A stretch of 64,000 nucleotides of DNA from Archegozetes longisetosus (taxonomy: Eukaryota > Arthropoda > Arachnida > Sarcoptiformes > Trhypochthoniidae). Below are positions 48,601 through 60,707 of this stretch, one piece after another (the stretch's first letter is position 1; each line of letters opens with the position of its first letter). Below the pieces are notes generated by a model. The model did no database searches. It was not told the DNA's origin and worked only from the letters and a program-made list of their open reading frames with translations. The position numbers and the translations under genes are program-made. The stretch lies in assembly GCA_018873245.2 (NCBI GenBank), contig JAEMBT020000004.1, forward strand, positions 2,962,573 to 3,026,572, read 5' to 3'.

Positions 48601-49308
48601 AGAGACAAACTATACACCTAAAGAGTTTGTGATACCTAAGTCTAGTCTAGGTGATTACCCTTTTTCTTGCTATATAGGAATATATGTTTGATTACTTTGA
48701 CTACTCGAAAATAACTTACTGCTTTTCATCTGAAAGTCAAATAATGAATAAGAATAGTCGGAGAAGACTTCGAAAAGTGTGAATGTGTTGAATATATTAT
48801 TGATTGGTTCAAATATAAAAACATTTTATTTGGTAAAAAACTTATCGAAAAAAGACAAACTATTTTATTTATTCTTTTATCTATAAATATTTAAGCAGTT
48901 CTTCATGAAGTGCATGTATTTAGGTTACAATTCAGTACTTTATGTATTTTCAATAAATAATAATGAGAAATATGTAATTCTCGTAATTTGTTTCAATTCT
49001 TATCCCTAGACATTCGTGAAGTAATCAATAGAATAATCGATTCATATACTGACTAATAATTTGCTGCTCGCAGTAAAGCAACTCTCATTCAATATTTAAG
49101 TGTTCATTTATTTGATCGCAATGCGTCAACATTTATAAGAAAATGATGGTCTTATACGAGAAACGTATCCGTCAAAATTATTTTCTCGAAAACAATTCAA
49201 TAAACGCATTATTTTTGAGTATTTATATTTATCTTTGTGAGACGCGATTCAATTGACTTCATTCATTTCTCTTATCGATACTTTAATCTCTTAATTATTC
49301 CATTGATA
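45661..49308. other. Gene-poor stretch
   Basis: No gene recognised. An 86-codon plus-strand frame at 48042-48302 starts with ATG but shows no domain or signal and is overlapped by another open frame; I treat it as chance. Confidence 0.4.
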
Positions 49309-49817
49309 TAGGGTGACCACCTCTGGCTTATCTCATGACGGGACAAAAATATCAAAGAGGGGACCCCAACATTTTAAAAGAAAAGTGCCGCTTTTATTAG
49401 TCATTAAAAACATTTAGCTGTCAAAAATACATTCTGATATTAAAACAGTAAAATTATTATTCATGGTTCATTTCAAAGGTATATTTTTTGTTAGTAATGG
49501 CATCTTTCAAAAGTTATTCAAAAGTTAGAAATACTGGTCACTTTTCAGGTATAAGCGAAGGCAGAAAAGATTAATTCAATAACTTCTAGTTTTAAACCAC
49601 AGGTATTCAAAAACATTAAACTGGGTTTCTCAATCCTTTATCATTTTTTAAATAAATTCAATGTTTGAATTTCTAAGAAACACTTTTCCAAACAAATTTT
49701 TAAAAATGAAAGTTGAGGAACAGGACAACTAATTGTCCCGTCGAGAGTTTTTGGTCTAACGGGATTTCTGTCTTTTTTCTTTAAAAAGGGACTGTTCCCT
49801 CAAAAGTGGTCACTCTA
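49309..49817. mobile_element. MITE with TAGGGTGACCAC ends
   Basis: TAGGGTGACCAC (49309-49320) against TAGAGTGACCAC in reverse complement at 49806-49817, 11 of 12 matching. Subterminal GACGGGACA and GGGACTG motifs occur on the two sides. About 509 bp, no coding capacity. No convincing target-site duplication. Confidence 0.6.
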
Positions 49818-50146
49818 CTAATACAGCACTAGTCATTTACAAACTAATTATTAATTGAATTATTTGCTTATATTCAGTCATTTCTTTCAAAATTTTCAAA
49901 GATGATCAAAACTTTAAGAAATTTAAACATAAGTAAGAAAATGTAATGACTTGAGTCCAATCATGACTCGTATAAAGTAAATACAAGTACTTATAATAAT
50001 ATGTTTGTTAACTTGTTTTAGAAGAAATGATTTTGACGAAAGTATTTCTTGCAAATTAAAAATATTATTTGATAGAGCTAACTTTCCAACTTTTAATATT
50101 CACTCACGGACGAATGTAATAAGCGTCTTCTCATTAAAGCTTTATA

Positions 50147-50319
50147 CAGTCTAACTTGGTTATTGGCAACTGGTCGGCAATATGAAATAAGTTACCTATA
50201 ACCTGGTTTGCCTATACCCGAACTTTTTGACATATGATTGGTTTAATTGGTGTTTAATAAATCATTTGCTAACACCTGGGTTTGCCTATAAAAGGATTGC
50301 CAATAACTGGGTCGGGTTG
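50147..50319. mobile_element. Short Tc1/pogo-type MITE
   Basis: The left CAGTCTAACTTGGTTATTGG and the inverted right CAACCCGACCCAGTTATTGG share TTATTGGCAA and scattered matches. TA flanks both ends. The 173-bp interior repeats CCTGG(G)TTTGCCTATA. No coding. Confidence 0.5.
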
Positions 50320-50663
50320 TATTGAATAAAACTACTCAAACCTATATCAATATATAAAAATTTTGAATGTAGATCAATAGCAAATGAATTTTCGCACCTG
50401 TTCTCTTTAGAGTTTAATTCAATATCAACTGAAAATTACTATCAGTGTTATGCATAAAAAGCAAATTAAGCAAAGGATTGTTGTTGTGGTGAACCCCTGG
50501 AATCTAAAATCCCTTTAATTACATGAACTTTTGTTTCAATTATATTAAAACTTGAACTGTAATTCAAGTCAAAATATGAAATATTCTGTTCAAATATTAT
50601 AAAAATAAGTTCAAATAATCGTCACTTCAAAGATATATAACAGACAAATGAAAGACAAAAATC

Positions 50664-50669
50664 TTTATT
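50664..50669 (-). terminator. Poly(A) signal of the GM2-activator-like gene
   Basis: AATAAA on the minus strand about 60 nt after the stop codon. Confidence 0.55.
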
Positions 50670-50727
50670 TGAATTATTCAAAACAAATTGAATCCATTAA
50701 TCATTAGTGACTGTGAAGAGAATAATA

Positions 50728-52950
50728 CTATTTGTCTGTAACTGTAAATTGTAAATGAGCGCAACCATAGATTTGATTAGTTTTTTCATCATACCACGTT
50801 GCATTACCTTCAAAACTTCCCTAAAAAATATAAATGACTCAAATTAGAACATAAGATTTGAAGAAAATAATTCTATTTTCTTTATGAAAACTTTGTGCAA
50901 GTCAATTGGACTCATTCTACTTGTATACTTCTATTTAAAAGTATAAGTTAACTCAGAAGGAGTCAATCTTAACAATGGTTTAGATAATAGATCAAAATTG
51001 AATCATAGACAAGTAGAAGAATCATAAAAAATAAATAAATAACTCGTTTGTATACCACAAATATTTTATCAAAAGCTGGTCCAAAGTTTGGTAAAGGGAC
51101 ATCATTTCCACCAGAAGAATATGTGCCATGAGTTACTGGACACTTGATGCCGAAACTTGCAAATATTGCACCAAAATTCTTCATTGCATGATCGCAGAAA
51201 TTATAAGTGCTATAATTAAATCAAAATAACTATTATTTCATGTCATCAAATTCAATTAAGTAATTCATTGCGATCTCAAAAACACTTAAAGGTTTAATGT
51301 GATTCTCCAAACTTCGTTACAGTTTGACAAGTTTAAAATCAAGTAAAGTTTATCCTTAGTTTCTCAGAAGTGAAGATCTATTTTGAATGTATTTGAAACA
51401 ATTTATTTGTTGAGAAAGTGTTCGGTCATATTTGATTTGATTTTATTATTTTTTCAAATTACTGATTGCTCGGAAAATGCTTTACTCTTTGGTCAAACTA
51501 TATATACTCTTCATATTTACTGTCTGTCGAGTGTTTCTGTGTTTGAGGCACAAACTTTATATTAAAGCAGCTAAATTTCATAACATAGTAATTGAAAAGA
51601 AGTTTTATTCAATACAAGAACTAGTTTTAGGAATAACGAGACACAAATTTTGTTGGAAAAGGAAAGATGAGAAACACCATTGAAGACAAAAGTTCATATC
51701 AATAGAATCTATTGAATATTTGGTAGACATTAATGACAAGTACAGTTCTGTGAAAATTCGATACTTTTCTTAAGATACAGCAATGATTTCGAGTTGAAGC
51801 CATAGAATTATCCTTAAAAATGAAATTATTTTCTGAATACTTGTATTCTGGACGAGTAATCACGTTCTAAAGAATTTTCGAGTTGATAGTAATCTAAAAT
51901 CTTGTCTTCCTATTACTACTTGGTTGTGTGTGTGTGTGTGTCATCAAGAGATTTTAGCAGATTTCTTAAGAAAAGTTTACTCTAGAAAGGCAATAAAATA
52001 CGAATTGAAGATGAAGTTTTGTAACTTTGTCTAACCCTTCTATTTCTTAACTCGCAAAACAAACAACATTTCACTTATAAACACAAAAGTACTGGACATC
52101 TATTGATTTTATTTATTTGTTTTAAAATTTATTTTGCGTAATAATAGAGTGATCTCATGTTGAGAGCTGTGTTCAGGTGAAACTGTTCACTTGAACAAAT
52201 CGCTTGTTAAATTTTAAACACATTTAAGTAGCTTAGATCTGATTCATTAAGAATTTTATGCAAAGTACTATCCAATTTGAAGAAAACTCTTAATTATTTA
52301 CAAAAATGTCAAGTGACTGAAGAACTCAATGATTAGGCCATGTAAATCATCTCATACAATAAGTGATCACCATAGAAAGCTTTATAGATAGTATTCTAAA
52401 GATAATTTTCTAAACTTTATCCTCTAGTAAATGATTGTTTGTATTGCAGATCATTTGTGAACTTTCAAGTTTAAGAAATATGAAAAAGTTTTATAGATTC
52501 GTGACTTTTATATGAGAATGGATTTGTACAAGACCTAAGAGCTTTTACTATAAATAAAATAGATGACATACCATGATCCCATATCTCCAATACATGGTAC
52601 AAACATTCTCGTTGGTGTCAGTTTATCCACAACAAGCTTCATCTTTATATTTCCTGACACATCTTGAGTGATGTCCAAATCCGCTGACACTTTAATTGAA
52701 CCTAAATTTTTTATATAATTAAAATTCATTTTTCGTGAATAAACAGTATCTTATATAATAACTAGTAACAACTGAATTATAATTCATAGCAATTAAATTT
52801 CAGACCTGGATATATGATAGGATAAGGAGAGATTTTAACAGATTGAAATTTAACAATACGATTTTCTGGACCACAATCTCTTAAGACTAATGGATCACAA
52901 TTAATAGCTATAACTACAGATAATATGAGGACAACGTATTTCAAAGCCAT
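50728..52950 (-). CDS. Ganglioside GM2 activator-like secreted ML-domain protein
   Basis: A complete 173-residue protein from four exons: 52950-52806, 52701-52572, 51209-51056 and 50820-50728. All introns are GT-AG and phases match (1, 2, 0). Signal peptide MALKYVVLILSVVIAINC. The mature part follows GM2 activator: RDCGPENRIVKF, SPYPIIYPGSIKVSADLD, VPCIGDMGSCTYNFC, CPVTHGTYSSGGNDVPLPNF and a closing GC near residue 163. Cysteines at 26, 85, 92, 97, 115 and 163 fit family disulphides. GM2 activator presents glycolipids to lysosomal hexosaminidase A; arthropod relatives are secreted lipid binders, so lipid binding is likely and the ligand unknown. An upstream in-frame TTG (52980) is not the start; the ATG at 52950 opens the signal peptide. 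Intron 2 is the long one (about 1.36 kb). Confidence 0.88.
51932..51942 (+). repeat. Short (TG)n run in intron 2
   Basis: GTGTGTGTGTG within the second intron of the GM2-activator-like gene. Confidence 0.7.
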
Positions 52951-53450
52951 TTTTCTTAATTGAATAGCCTTTACGAACAAGTCACAAACTTCTAGTCAAT
53001 GCAATAACGGAATGATTTAGGCTTTAATTTATTGTATTCAAATTGCTGACGTCAAATATTCATGAGAAACGTTTGTGAGAAAGAAACCTGCACTTTATCT
53101 TCTAAAGGACAGAAAACACATTATCAAATAATTTTAGATAATTTCTACAATATATTCTTATTGCGAAATTAGATTCGAACAATCTGTTAGCTTCGAATGA
53201 AATTTTTACCGTATTTTATCGTAGTTTCAACACTTTAACTCTCACTTTAAAAAGTTGGTCAATAAGCTTCTCTCAAGAAATAATTGTTTCAAAACTTATT
53301 TTGAAGTCTAGACTAAATTCAATTTTTTAAAAAATGAAAGAACAGGAGAAAGGATTTGAAACTTTAAAATGAGATATGACGACATTTTAGAAAATGCAGC
53401 TATAACTTTATATTTATAAATGCTGTTGATGCATTTTGTTCTTTGATGAG

Positions 53451-53701
53451 CTAAAGGTTGTAAACTCGTGGCGGTATAAATTTACCTATTAAAGCTTTCA
53501 TTTGAACCTACTTTTTGAGTAAATGCGTTAATCAATAAGCCTTTTACTATGGATTAAAAATACTTTATTCAATTCAATATAGAAAGTATTTTTAATCCAT
53601 AGCAAGGGACCTATGAGTTAACACATTTCCTAAAAAAGCAGGTTCATTTATACAATATAATAGGCAAATTTATACCGCCACGGGTTCACAATTATCTTTA
53701 G
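53451..53701. repeat. Hairpin with about 115-bp arms
   Basis: The left arm starts CTAAAGGTTGTAAACTCGTG, continues GGCGGTATAAATTT, and ends ACTATGGATTAAAAATACTT. The right arm is its imperfect reverse complement, ending ...TTATCTTTAG. The centre is about 15-20 nt around 53575. No coding. It is a MITE of foldback type or a long double-stranded RNA source if transcribed. Confidence 0.8.
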
Positions 53702-56700
53702 TGAAACTTTGCACTCAGAAAAACATCTGTAATCGACAATTTGTATCCCCTGTTAGACTTACATCGATTGAACGAGTGATTACTACTGTATACAAGTAGT
53801 ATTAGTACAGACATTCCGATTTATAGTAAACAAATGTGTGCAGTCAAAACAGTTCACTATTAGTGGAGGTTCTACTGTAACCGTTTATTTCTGTAAGGTA
53901 TTTTAGAGATTTGTGTTCGGTGTAGTGTTTGCTATAGTTGGCATTCTCTGTAGTCGTATTTTACTATAAATGAGATTGATTGTACTGACTTCGTCTTTTA
54001 TGTTGTTTTGCTCAAAGTGACTTCAAGAAGCTGTAAGAGATTCTACTAAATTGATTTTACGATCACTTTTCAATCTTCTGAAAAATTAAAATATGTTAAA
54101 AAAGTATCTCATGAATTATTAAACACTTGATGAGATGTAGACACATTTCAGATTTATCAAATTATAAGAAGTTTTTCAACCAGAATTCTCAACTTAAGCT
54201 ACTCTTCAGGAAACTGAATAAAAAACTCTGAAAAGTTGTGCAAGTTTTTTATCTTCAAATATCGATAGAATCCGGGTTGGAATACACTTCGAACTTAGAT
54301 ACAGTTCTTACGAAATTACATCAAAAATTTTTATAGACTAATATTTGCAAAGTTAATCTAAAATAACTCTTTCTCTGTCTTTTGATCTTTAGTAAAAAAA
54401 ATACTGTGTCTTATTGTTAGTGCATCATAGTATCAAAAGTGAAAGATATTAGCGATCTTTGTTTATTCATTTATCCAACAATAATCTTATCAAATATTCA
54501 TAATCTTCATATGAAGTTACAATGTAGTTTTGAATATAAATCACCAGTTTTCGATTATATGTTTTACATTATTTTTAGCCTTCGTCTAGATTTTTACAAT
54601 ACTGTCCAACTCACACATTTGAAATACGTTTCAAGTATATCACTTCATACATCATTTGCTGATGATCAAAGTCTACCGAAAATAAAGTAACTTTAAAAAT
54701 ATGTCACGCTCAACAATCAACTAATTGTACTAAACTATTTTCTAGTAGTGGTCAAATGTTCAGAATACTCTTCATTTGATCGTCCAAAATACAGATATTA
54801 ATTATTGTGATTGAGTACGAGCTTTAGCTTCTCTTATTATTCACTATGATAAGTCATTTTCTGCTTCACGATCAACTTCGTTGTAAAGCCAGCTCTAATT
54901 CAAATGATAATTCAAAAGTTAACAAAAGTTTAGGTACAATATGCAACCTATTATACACTGATATGATTTCTAATTCAGGAGTTCTAACACAACTTCTAAA
55001 CAATTGTCTTTAACTGGTTTCACACTTTTTTGATAACTTTAACACTAATTACTTTGTACGGTATTGCGAAGTGATTTTTGTAGCAATAAATATATAATAA
55101 AAGCCTAGTTTACATTTAATTCAGACAGACCTCTAAGCATTGAGACAAAACATACTTCTGTTGAGTGAAACCATCTTCTCATACTTGAGGCCATAAAAGT
55201 AATAACTGAAAATTTGTCTGATTACTTGCCATAAGACTAACTACAGGTGCTACTTCATGTCATTAAGCTGGATAAAATTGAGAGTTTGAGCTACAACAGT
55301 TTACTTTTGTATTGATAGAAACGAAAGTCAAGTTCATTAAGTTTATTGAAAAACGTATGGCGTAATTACAGAAAAATTTGATGGTAAACCTAAAAGAGTA
55401 TATTCCATATTAAATGGGCGATATTGACTAAGTCATACTCTAAATCTAATGATTGATTAAGAAATAGAATTTGCTAATCAACTATTCTATTGCTTACTTG
55501 TGTGTGAGTTTCGTACTAAAAAAGTAAACCATATTTTTTCTATGATTTCTTTCTAACACAATTCACGTAATTTTGTCGCACATAAATATACATTAGCCTC
55601 AAAATTAACTCATAATTTAGGTTTCGGTTTACGAAAATTGAATTAAAAGGTTTGCGGGAGAAGCAATCGTTAGTTAATCAAATAAATGTTATTTTTTGGC
55701 CACACATATTACTTGTTAACGTTGAATGCTTCTTCATTAATGTCACGATTCCAGTGAACTTGCGAACAAAGTTTCTTTATGTGATCATTTTATTTTTCTT
55801 CTCTCAGTTACTCATCTGTAATGAATATTCATCTCCGTTAGAAACAAATGATTTGACTTTAACTTTGTTTAATCTGAACTTTACAAATGCGCATAAATAC
55901 ATAGATTAATGTTATAGAAATGTGGCATTTAATCCCTATCTCAGTTAATACTGAGAAATTTGTTAAGGCCGAGGAAAATATGAAGGCCCTCTCTATGACT
56001 TAGATAAAATGCCAACAAAACAAAAAGATAAAGACTAAATGAAGAGAGAAAACAATTATATAAGTAATGCTAGTTTTGGGAATATAGTCAATATTTGGCT
56101 GATTAGTGCTAACAATGTTTGCGCACCAAAAGGTTTAGCGGTTTCTTCGCTGACACAGATGTTCTTTGACATGAATCAGCTCCAGCGAGACTTATTTTAT
56201 GCCACTCTTTGTGTCTAACAGTGACGTATCCTTTATATTGTAATCGTTCAAACTAAATATTTGATTAAGATATAAGTTTTTCTATTAAGTTATGCTAATT
56301 TATGGCAACGAAAGCATTTTTTCTCCAATTTCTAGGATGCGATGCTCTTTTATCATGCATTAATTAATTTATCCACTGTTGAGACATGACATGACTTCTC
56401 TGAAAAATGACATCAACATATCTATTGCTTACGCTTCTGTCCATTTGGAACATAGTTTTAATCGTCTATTATGTAGATGCATGCTTTCTAATGGAAAATG
56501 CCTTTGTATTTCATTCACTCTCATCTGTGCACAGCTTCAGTTAACAATCAGTCCAATTCACTTCATTTCAATAAGTACTCATTCTGTTCATGATTTTTCT
56601 CGTTAGCTTCCAGTTTTTGCCTTTATTTTATACATTCTGTTTACTACTCATTCTATTATAAGCTCTAATTATTAGACGTCTTTGCAAGTGCATTATAATG

Positions 56701-57796
56701 AGGTTTGGCAAATTTTCATTATTGATAAGGCATTTAGACATTAGTTTCAAAATCGTAGGTGATAATTATAATGAAAAAAGAAAACGATTTTCTAGTAACA
56801 AAATCTCAATGAATTGATGAAATACTTTTCCAGCTTGTGAATCTTCTTCTACTGACTTGATTACTAGTTTTACGAGCTTTTAGTGTTATAACCTAAGGAT
56901 AAATTATCTCAGCTATGATAACAGGAATTCCTTTTAACATGGATTTTTCTTACGTGTATTTCTCGTGATCGGAAATAATGAGAAATATCCAAATATGAAA
57001 TTACTAAGGAAAGTCATTATAAGTTAAAGCTTTGATTCTAGTCATATTAATTACTTATTAAAATGTACATATGTTATTTTAAGGATTTTACTTGAAATCT
57101 GAAACTGATTTGAAAATTTCTATTATTCAGAAGATATATTATTAATTGTCTCAGGCTATAAATAACATCAATGATTCAATGATTCAATTACTATGAAATT
57201 AAAAATAAATAAGTATTTGATGTAATCCTATAAGTACTCGATGTAGCCCTATGAGTTACAGGACTGATACACGAGTAACAGCCCTGCATGTTAGAAAGCA
57301 TTATTTCAGGTGATTATTCATTAAACTCTATTCATCCAATTGCATTCCGGCTAACTATCCATTTACAGATGAATTTTTAATATAAACTTTTATATAATGC
57401 ATGCTAAAAATTAGTAGTTCTGAGAATCAAAATGTGAAACACTAGTTGCTAAGCAATCAGATGATAACTTACAAAGTATACTATTATTGACTAAAGTTTA
57501 ATTAAAATCCCTTCAATGAGAACAAGTAACTAAGAAATAAATTTGCTTTTATTATTTAAGTAAATATTAATTAAGAATTCTTTTCAATTAGAAGAAAATT
57601 TTAAGGTTAATAAAGTTTTAGATGTCAAAAAGTATCTCTTAGGACTCAATTAGTTAGACTTGAAAATTTCCTTTCAATAATAAAAGATTTGGTAGTTTGT
57701 AACCCAATGGCACTCATGATTCAATTTAATTATTCTATGTTTACGCAACACTAACTAAACTCAAACTAAAAGCCATGAACACTGTATCTAGTTTTT
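53702..57796. other. Gene-poor stretch upstream of the receptor gene
   Basis: No supported gene. Open frames near 54439, 55652 and 56379 do not start with ATG and have no recognisable features. Near 57797 a TTTTTTGCAG acceptor-like sequence precedes the receptor start and may end a 5' UTR intron. Confidence 0.4.
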
Positions 57797-57856
57797 TGCA
57801 GACTATTATAGCCAGCTGGGTCTTGGAGAGAGGACTTGTGCCATCCATAAGCTCAA

Positions 57857-60501
57857 ATGGCACTGAAGGCCACAGAAGAGACTATTTATGTTGACAGTGG
57901 TCTACTTTATACAGAATTAAAGTCATCACTAATACCAAACGGAAGTCTTATCGATAACAGTAATAATACTACTAGTGATGGTTCTCATCTGAATGACAGT
58001 ATATTGAGAACTATGTCTGATCTTCCAGAATGGTTTGAGGTAATTATCTATTATATCAGTCGTTTAAAAAAGAAATATTAATACTCTAATTATGAAATTT
58101 GACAAGCTTCTATGACTGCTATATACTAGTATTCTTAACCTATGCGAATATTTGACTTTTTCTTAGTCTTTTATGTATTTATATTCTGGTGAATCCATTC
58201 TTAAAAATTGAAATAATTACTATTGTGCTCCTAGTTTTATGCCTAATTTCTTATTACACTATGTTCTGCTATGATGTCGTAAAGGTGAAATGTTAAACAT
58301 GTCAGTTACAATTTATATTATCTCGAAAATTCTAATTAATTTTAATGCAAAAATAATACTACTGTTTAAAGACAGTAATTGATGAGGACACGATATATAG
58401 TTAATTGTGTACTAAAGCTAAACAAAATTCTGCTAATAAACTAATCAATATAGACTAAAACTTTCGTTCAAATAATATAAAAATAGAAAAGACAAACAGA
58501 AGCTATTAGTTGAATAAAATTTCTTTTTCTTCAACGATTAGGTGCCGTTCCTGGTGAACGTAACACGTGATATGCCTTTCGAATACGCTGTGGTGATGTT
58601 CGGTTATATAATGCCATTTCTACTGATTATCACAATAGTGGCCAATATTTTAATTGTGTTAGTTTTATCTCAACGTCATATGAGAACACCGACTAATATA
58701 GTACTGCTATCGATGGCTATCGCCGATGTGTTGACCCTCTTATTTCCGGCTCCTTGGTATTTCTATATGTATAGTTTGAATAATCATTGGAAAGTTTTGT
58801 ACCCGACTTCTGCCTGTTACGCTTACTACTATATGGTTGAGTTGGTTCCTGCGTTCTTTCACACAGCATCGATTTGGCTCACTTTATTGTTAGCGTGCCA
58901 AAGGTTTGTTACTATACTTGTTTACATAGTTTTACGTCAACTTCAAATGAATTCACTTTTTTCATTGAATTACTACCCTGTTTATTTTACTATTTTTTAT
59001 CAGTTACTATTTCAGACTTTTGTTTCACATGAATGAATACTCAACAGTTTGTAAATCTTCAAACTATAAACATTAAAAGAAAATGAAAACATGAACTAAT
59101 ATTAGAGAGAGTATAAATGGGTTTATAAATAGATTTCAACAATGAAAAACTCATTTAAATAGCATTGACTTGCAGTTCACTACAGATTACGATTCATAAG
59201 ATATATCGAATGGTTTGTTTAAGTTTTTAGAAAGTAAGAACTTTTAACTCTATTCTGAGCCCACCTGAGGAAAAATATAACTCGAGAGGTAATTCACGAC
59301 TCTCTTACTCATCTAAAGTAAACAGTTCTTCAAAAGAAATTATAAGAATGGGTTATTCAACTCGAATACTATATTGCAAAACCATATCATACCAATAGTT
59401 CTCTGAATCATATAAGAAGTATGAATAGAAATGAGAAAGACAATTTTCAGTTCAAAGCTCTCTGCGTTCTATCGTTTGGAACATTAAGAGTACCTTATCT
59501 CATCTTCAGTCCAGAAAATCATGTCTTTTCATTCCATTAACTGTTATGATTGTGTTCGTTGAACTTGAAATGAGAAGCTATTATAAACACTAAACGATCT
59601 CATATAAATTATAAATAACTTCAGTTCAATTTCAAGAAGTTATGCAAAGTTTTTTGAACTTTGATACTGAATAAGAACTGATTTGAATTTCAGGTACATC
59701 TATGTGTGTCACCCGTGTGTGGCCCGAACCTGGTGTACAACACCGCGAGTCATAAAAGCAATTTGTACAATATTTTTAATGGCATTTCTCCACCAATTCA
59801 GCCGATTCTTCGACCGCCAATACATAAAAGTTCGCTTCCAATGGCATGACTCCGAGCACTGGGGCTGTCAGTTCTTGACATCGGATTGGGTCAGAAATAT
59901 AGAAGATATTTATTATACCTCTTATTATTCATTTCGCATTATTTTCGTACACGTTGGTCCATGTCTTGCGCTCGTGGTCTTCAATGTCCTACTATTTGTA
60001 GCATTACGAGAAGCAGAAGAAAATCGAGTCAAATTATTCAATAATTCAGTTAACAGTGAGAACAGAAAGATTCGAGACTCAAACTCGACAACAATCATGT
60101 TAATAGTTGTTGTCTCGGTATTTCTTGTAGTCGAGATACCACTAGCTGTGACAACACTTTTGCATGTGATGCAGAACGCGCTCGACATACACATAGTCTC
60201 CTATGAGATACTCAATACAACTATTGTCTTTTCGAACTTTTTTATAATCGTTTCATATCCTGTCAATTTTGCGATTTATTGCGGAATGTCTCGACTTTTT
60301 CGGGAAACTTTTAGCGATCTGTTTATTATTGGCAAATCAAACCGTAGGAATTGGTCAAGTCGTTACACAACTGTTGTTAACGGCGATGGTGTTACCAAAA
60401 TTGTTTCGGGAAGTCGTAGGTATTCGGTCGCTGCTAATGGTCTTAATGGGATTATGAATAACAATAATTGTAATAAATTGCCGTTAGAGACAATGCTTTA
60501 A
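57857..60501 (+). CDS. SPR: Sex peptide / myoinhibitory peptide receptor-type GPCR
   Basis: A complete 450-residue class A receptor from three exons: 57857-58039, 58542-58903 and 59694-60501. Donors are GTAATT and GTTTGT, acceptors GATTAG and TTTCAG, phases 0 and 2. An in-frame TAA nine bases upstream supports this ATG. The N-tail has sequons (NGS, NTT, NDS, NVT). TM1 is about residues 80-104, with FGYIMPFLLIITIVANILIV; TM3 ends in QRYIYVCHP instead of DRY; ECL2/TM4 has FLHQFSRFFDRQYI; TM6 has TTIMLIVVVSVFLVVEIP; TM7 has YPVNFAIYCGMSRLFRETF, as in arthropod SPRs. The family couples myoinhibitory (allatostatin-B) peptides to Gi/o; in Drosophila it also senses sex peptide. Strong match throughout. 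Confidence 0.93.
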
Positions 60502-60701
60502 GTTTTGTGGTAATCCTAATCATCGAGGATGTTTTGACTCAAAAACTTGTCTTCTATTAAGCTTGATTGTATTATATCTAATAATTATGTTTTTAAATGA
60601 ATTTCAACTGTATTTCAAAATATTGTAAGTTTATTATAAAGTATATTAGTGACAACTTATGTAACTAATTAAAGGTTAATCATTCAATTGTGACATGTTT
60701 T

Positions 60702-60707
60702 AATAAA
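60702..60707 (+). terminator. Poly(A) signal of the receptor gene
   Basis: AATAAA 200 nt after the stop codon, the first clear canonical signal. Confidence 0.5.

Noticed and set aside
51383..51683. Plus-strand frames inside the GM2-activator-like gene
   Set aside because: They lie in its long second intron and have no recognisable content.
59925..60194. Minus-strand 89-codon frame
   Set aside because: Antisense shadow of receptor exon 3.
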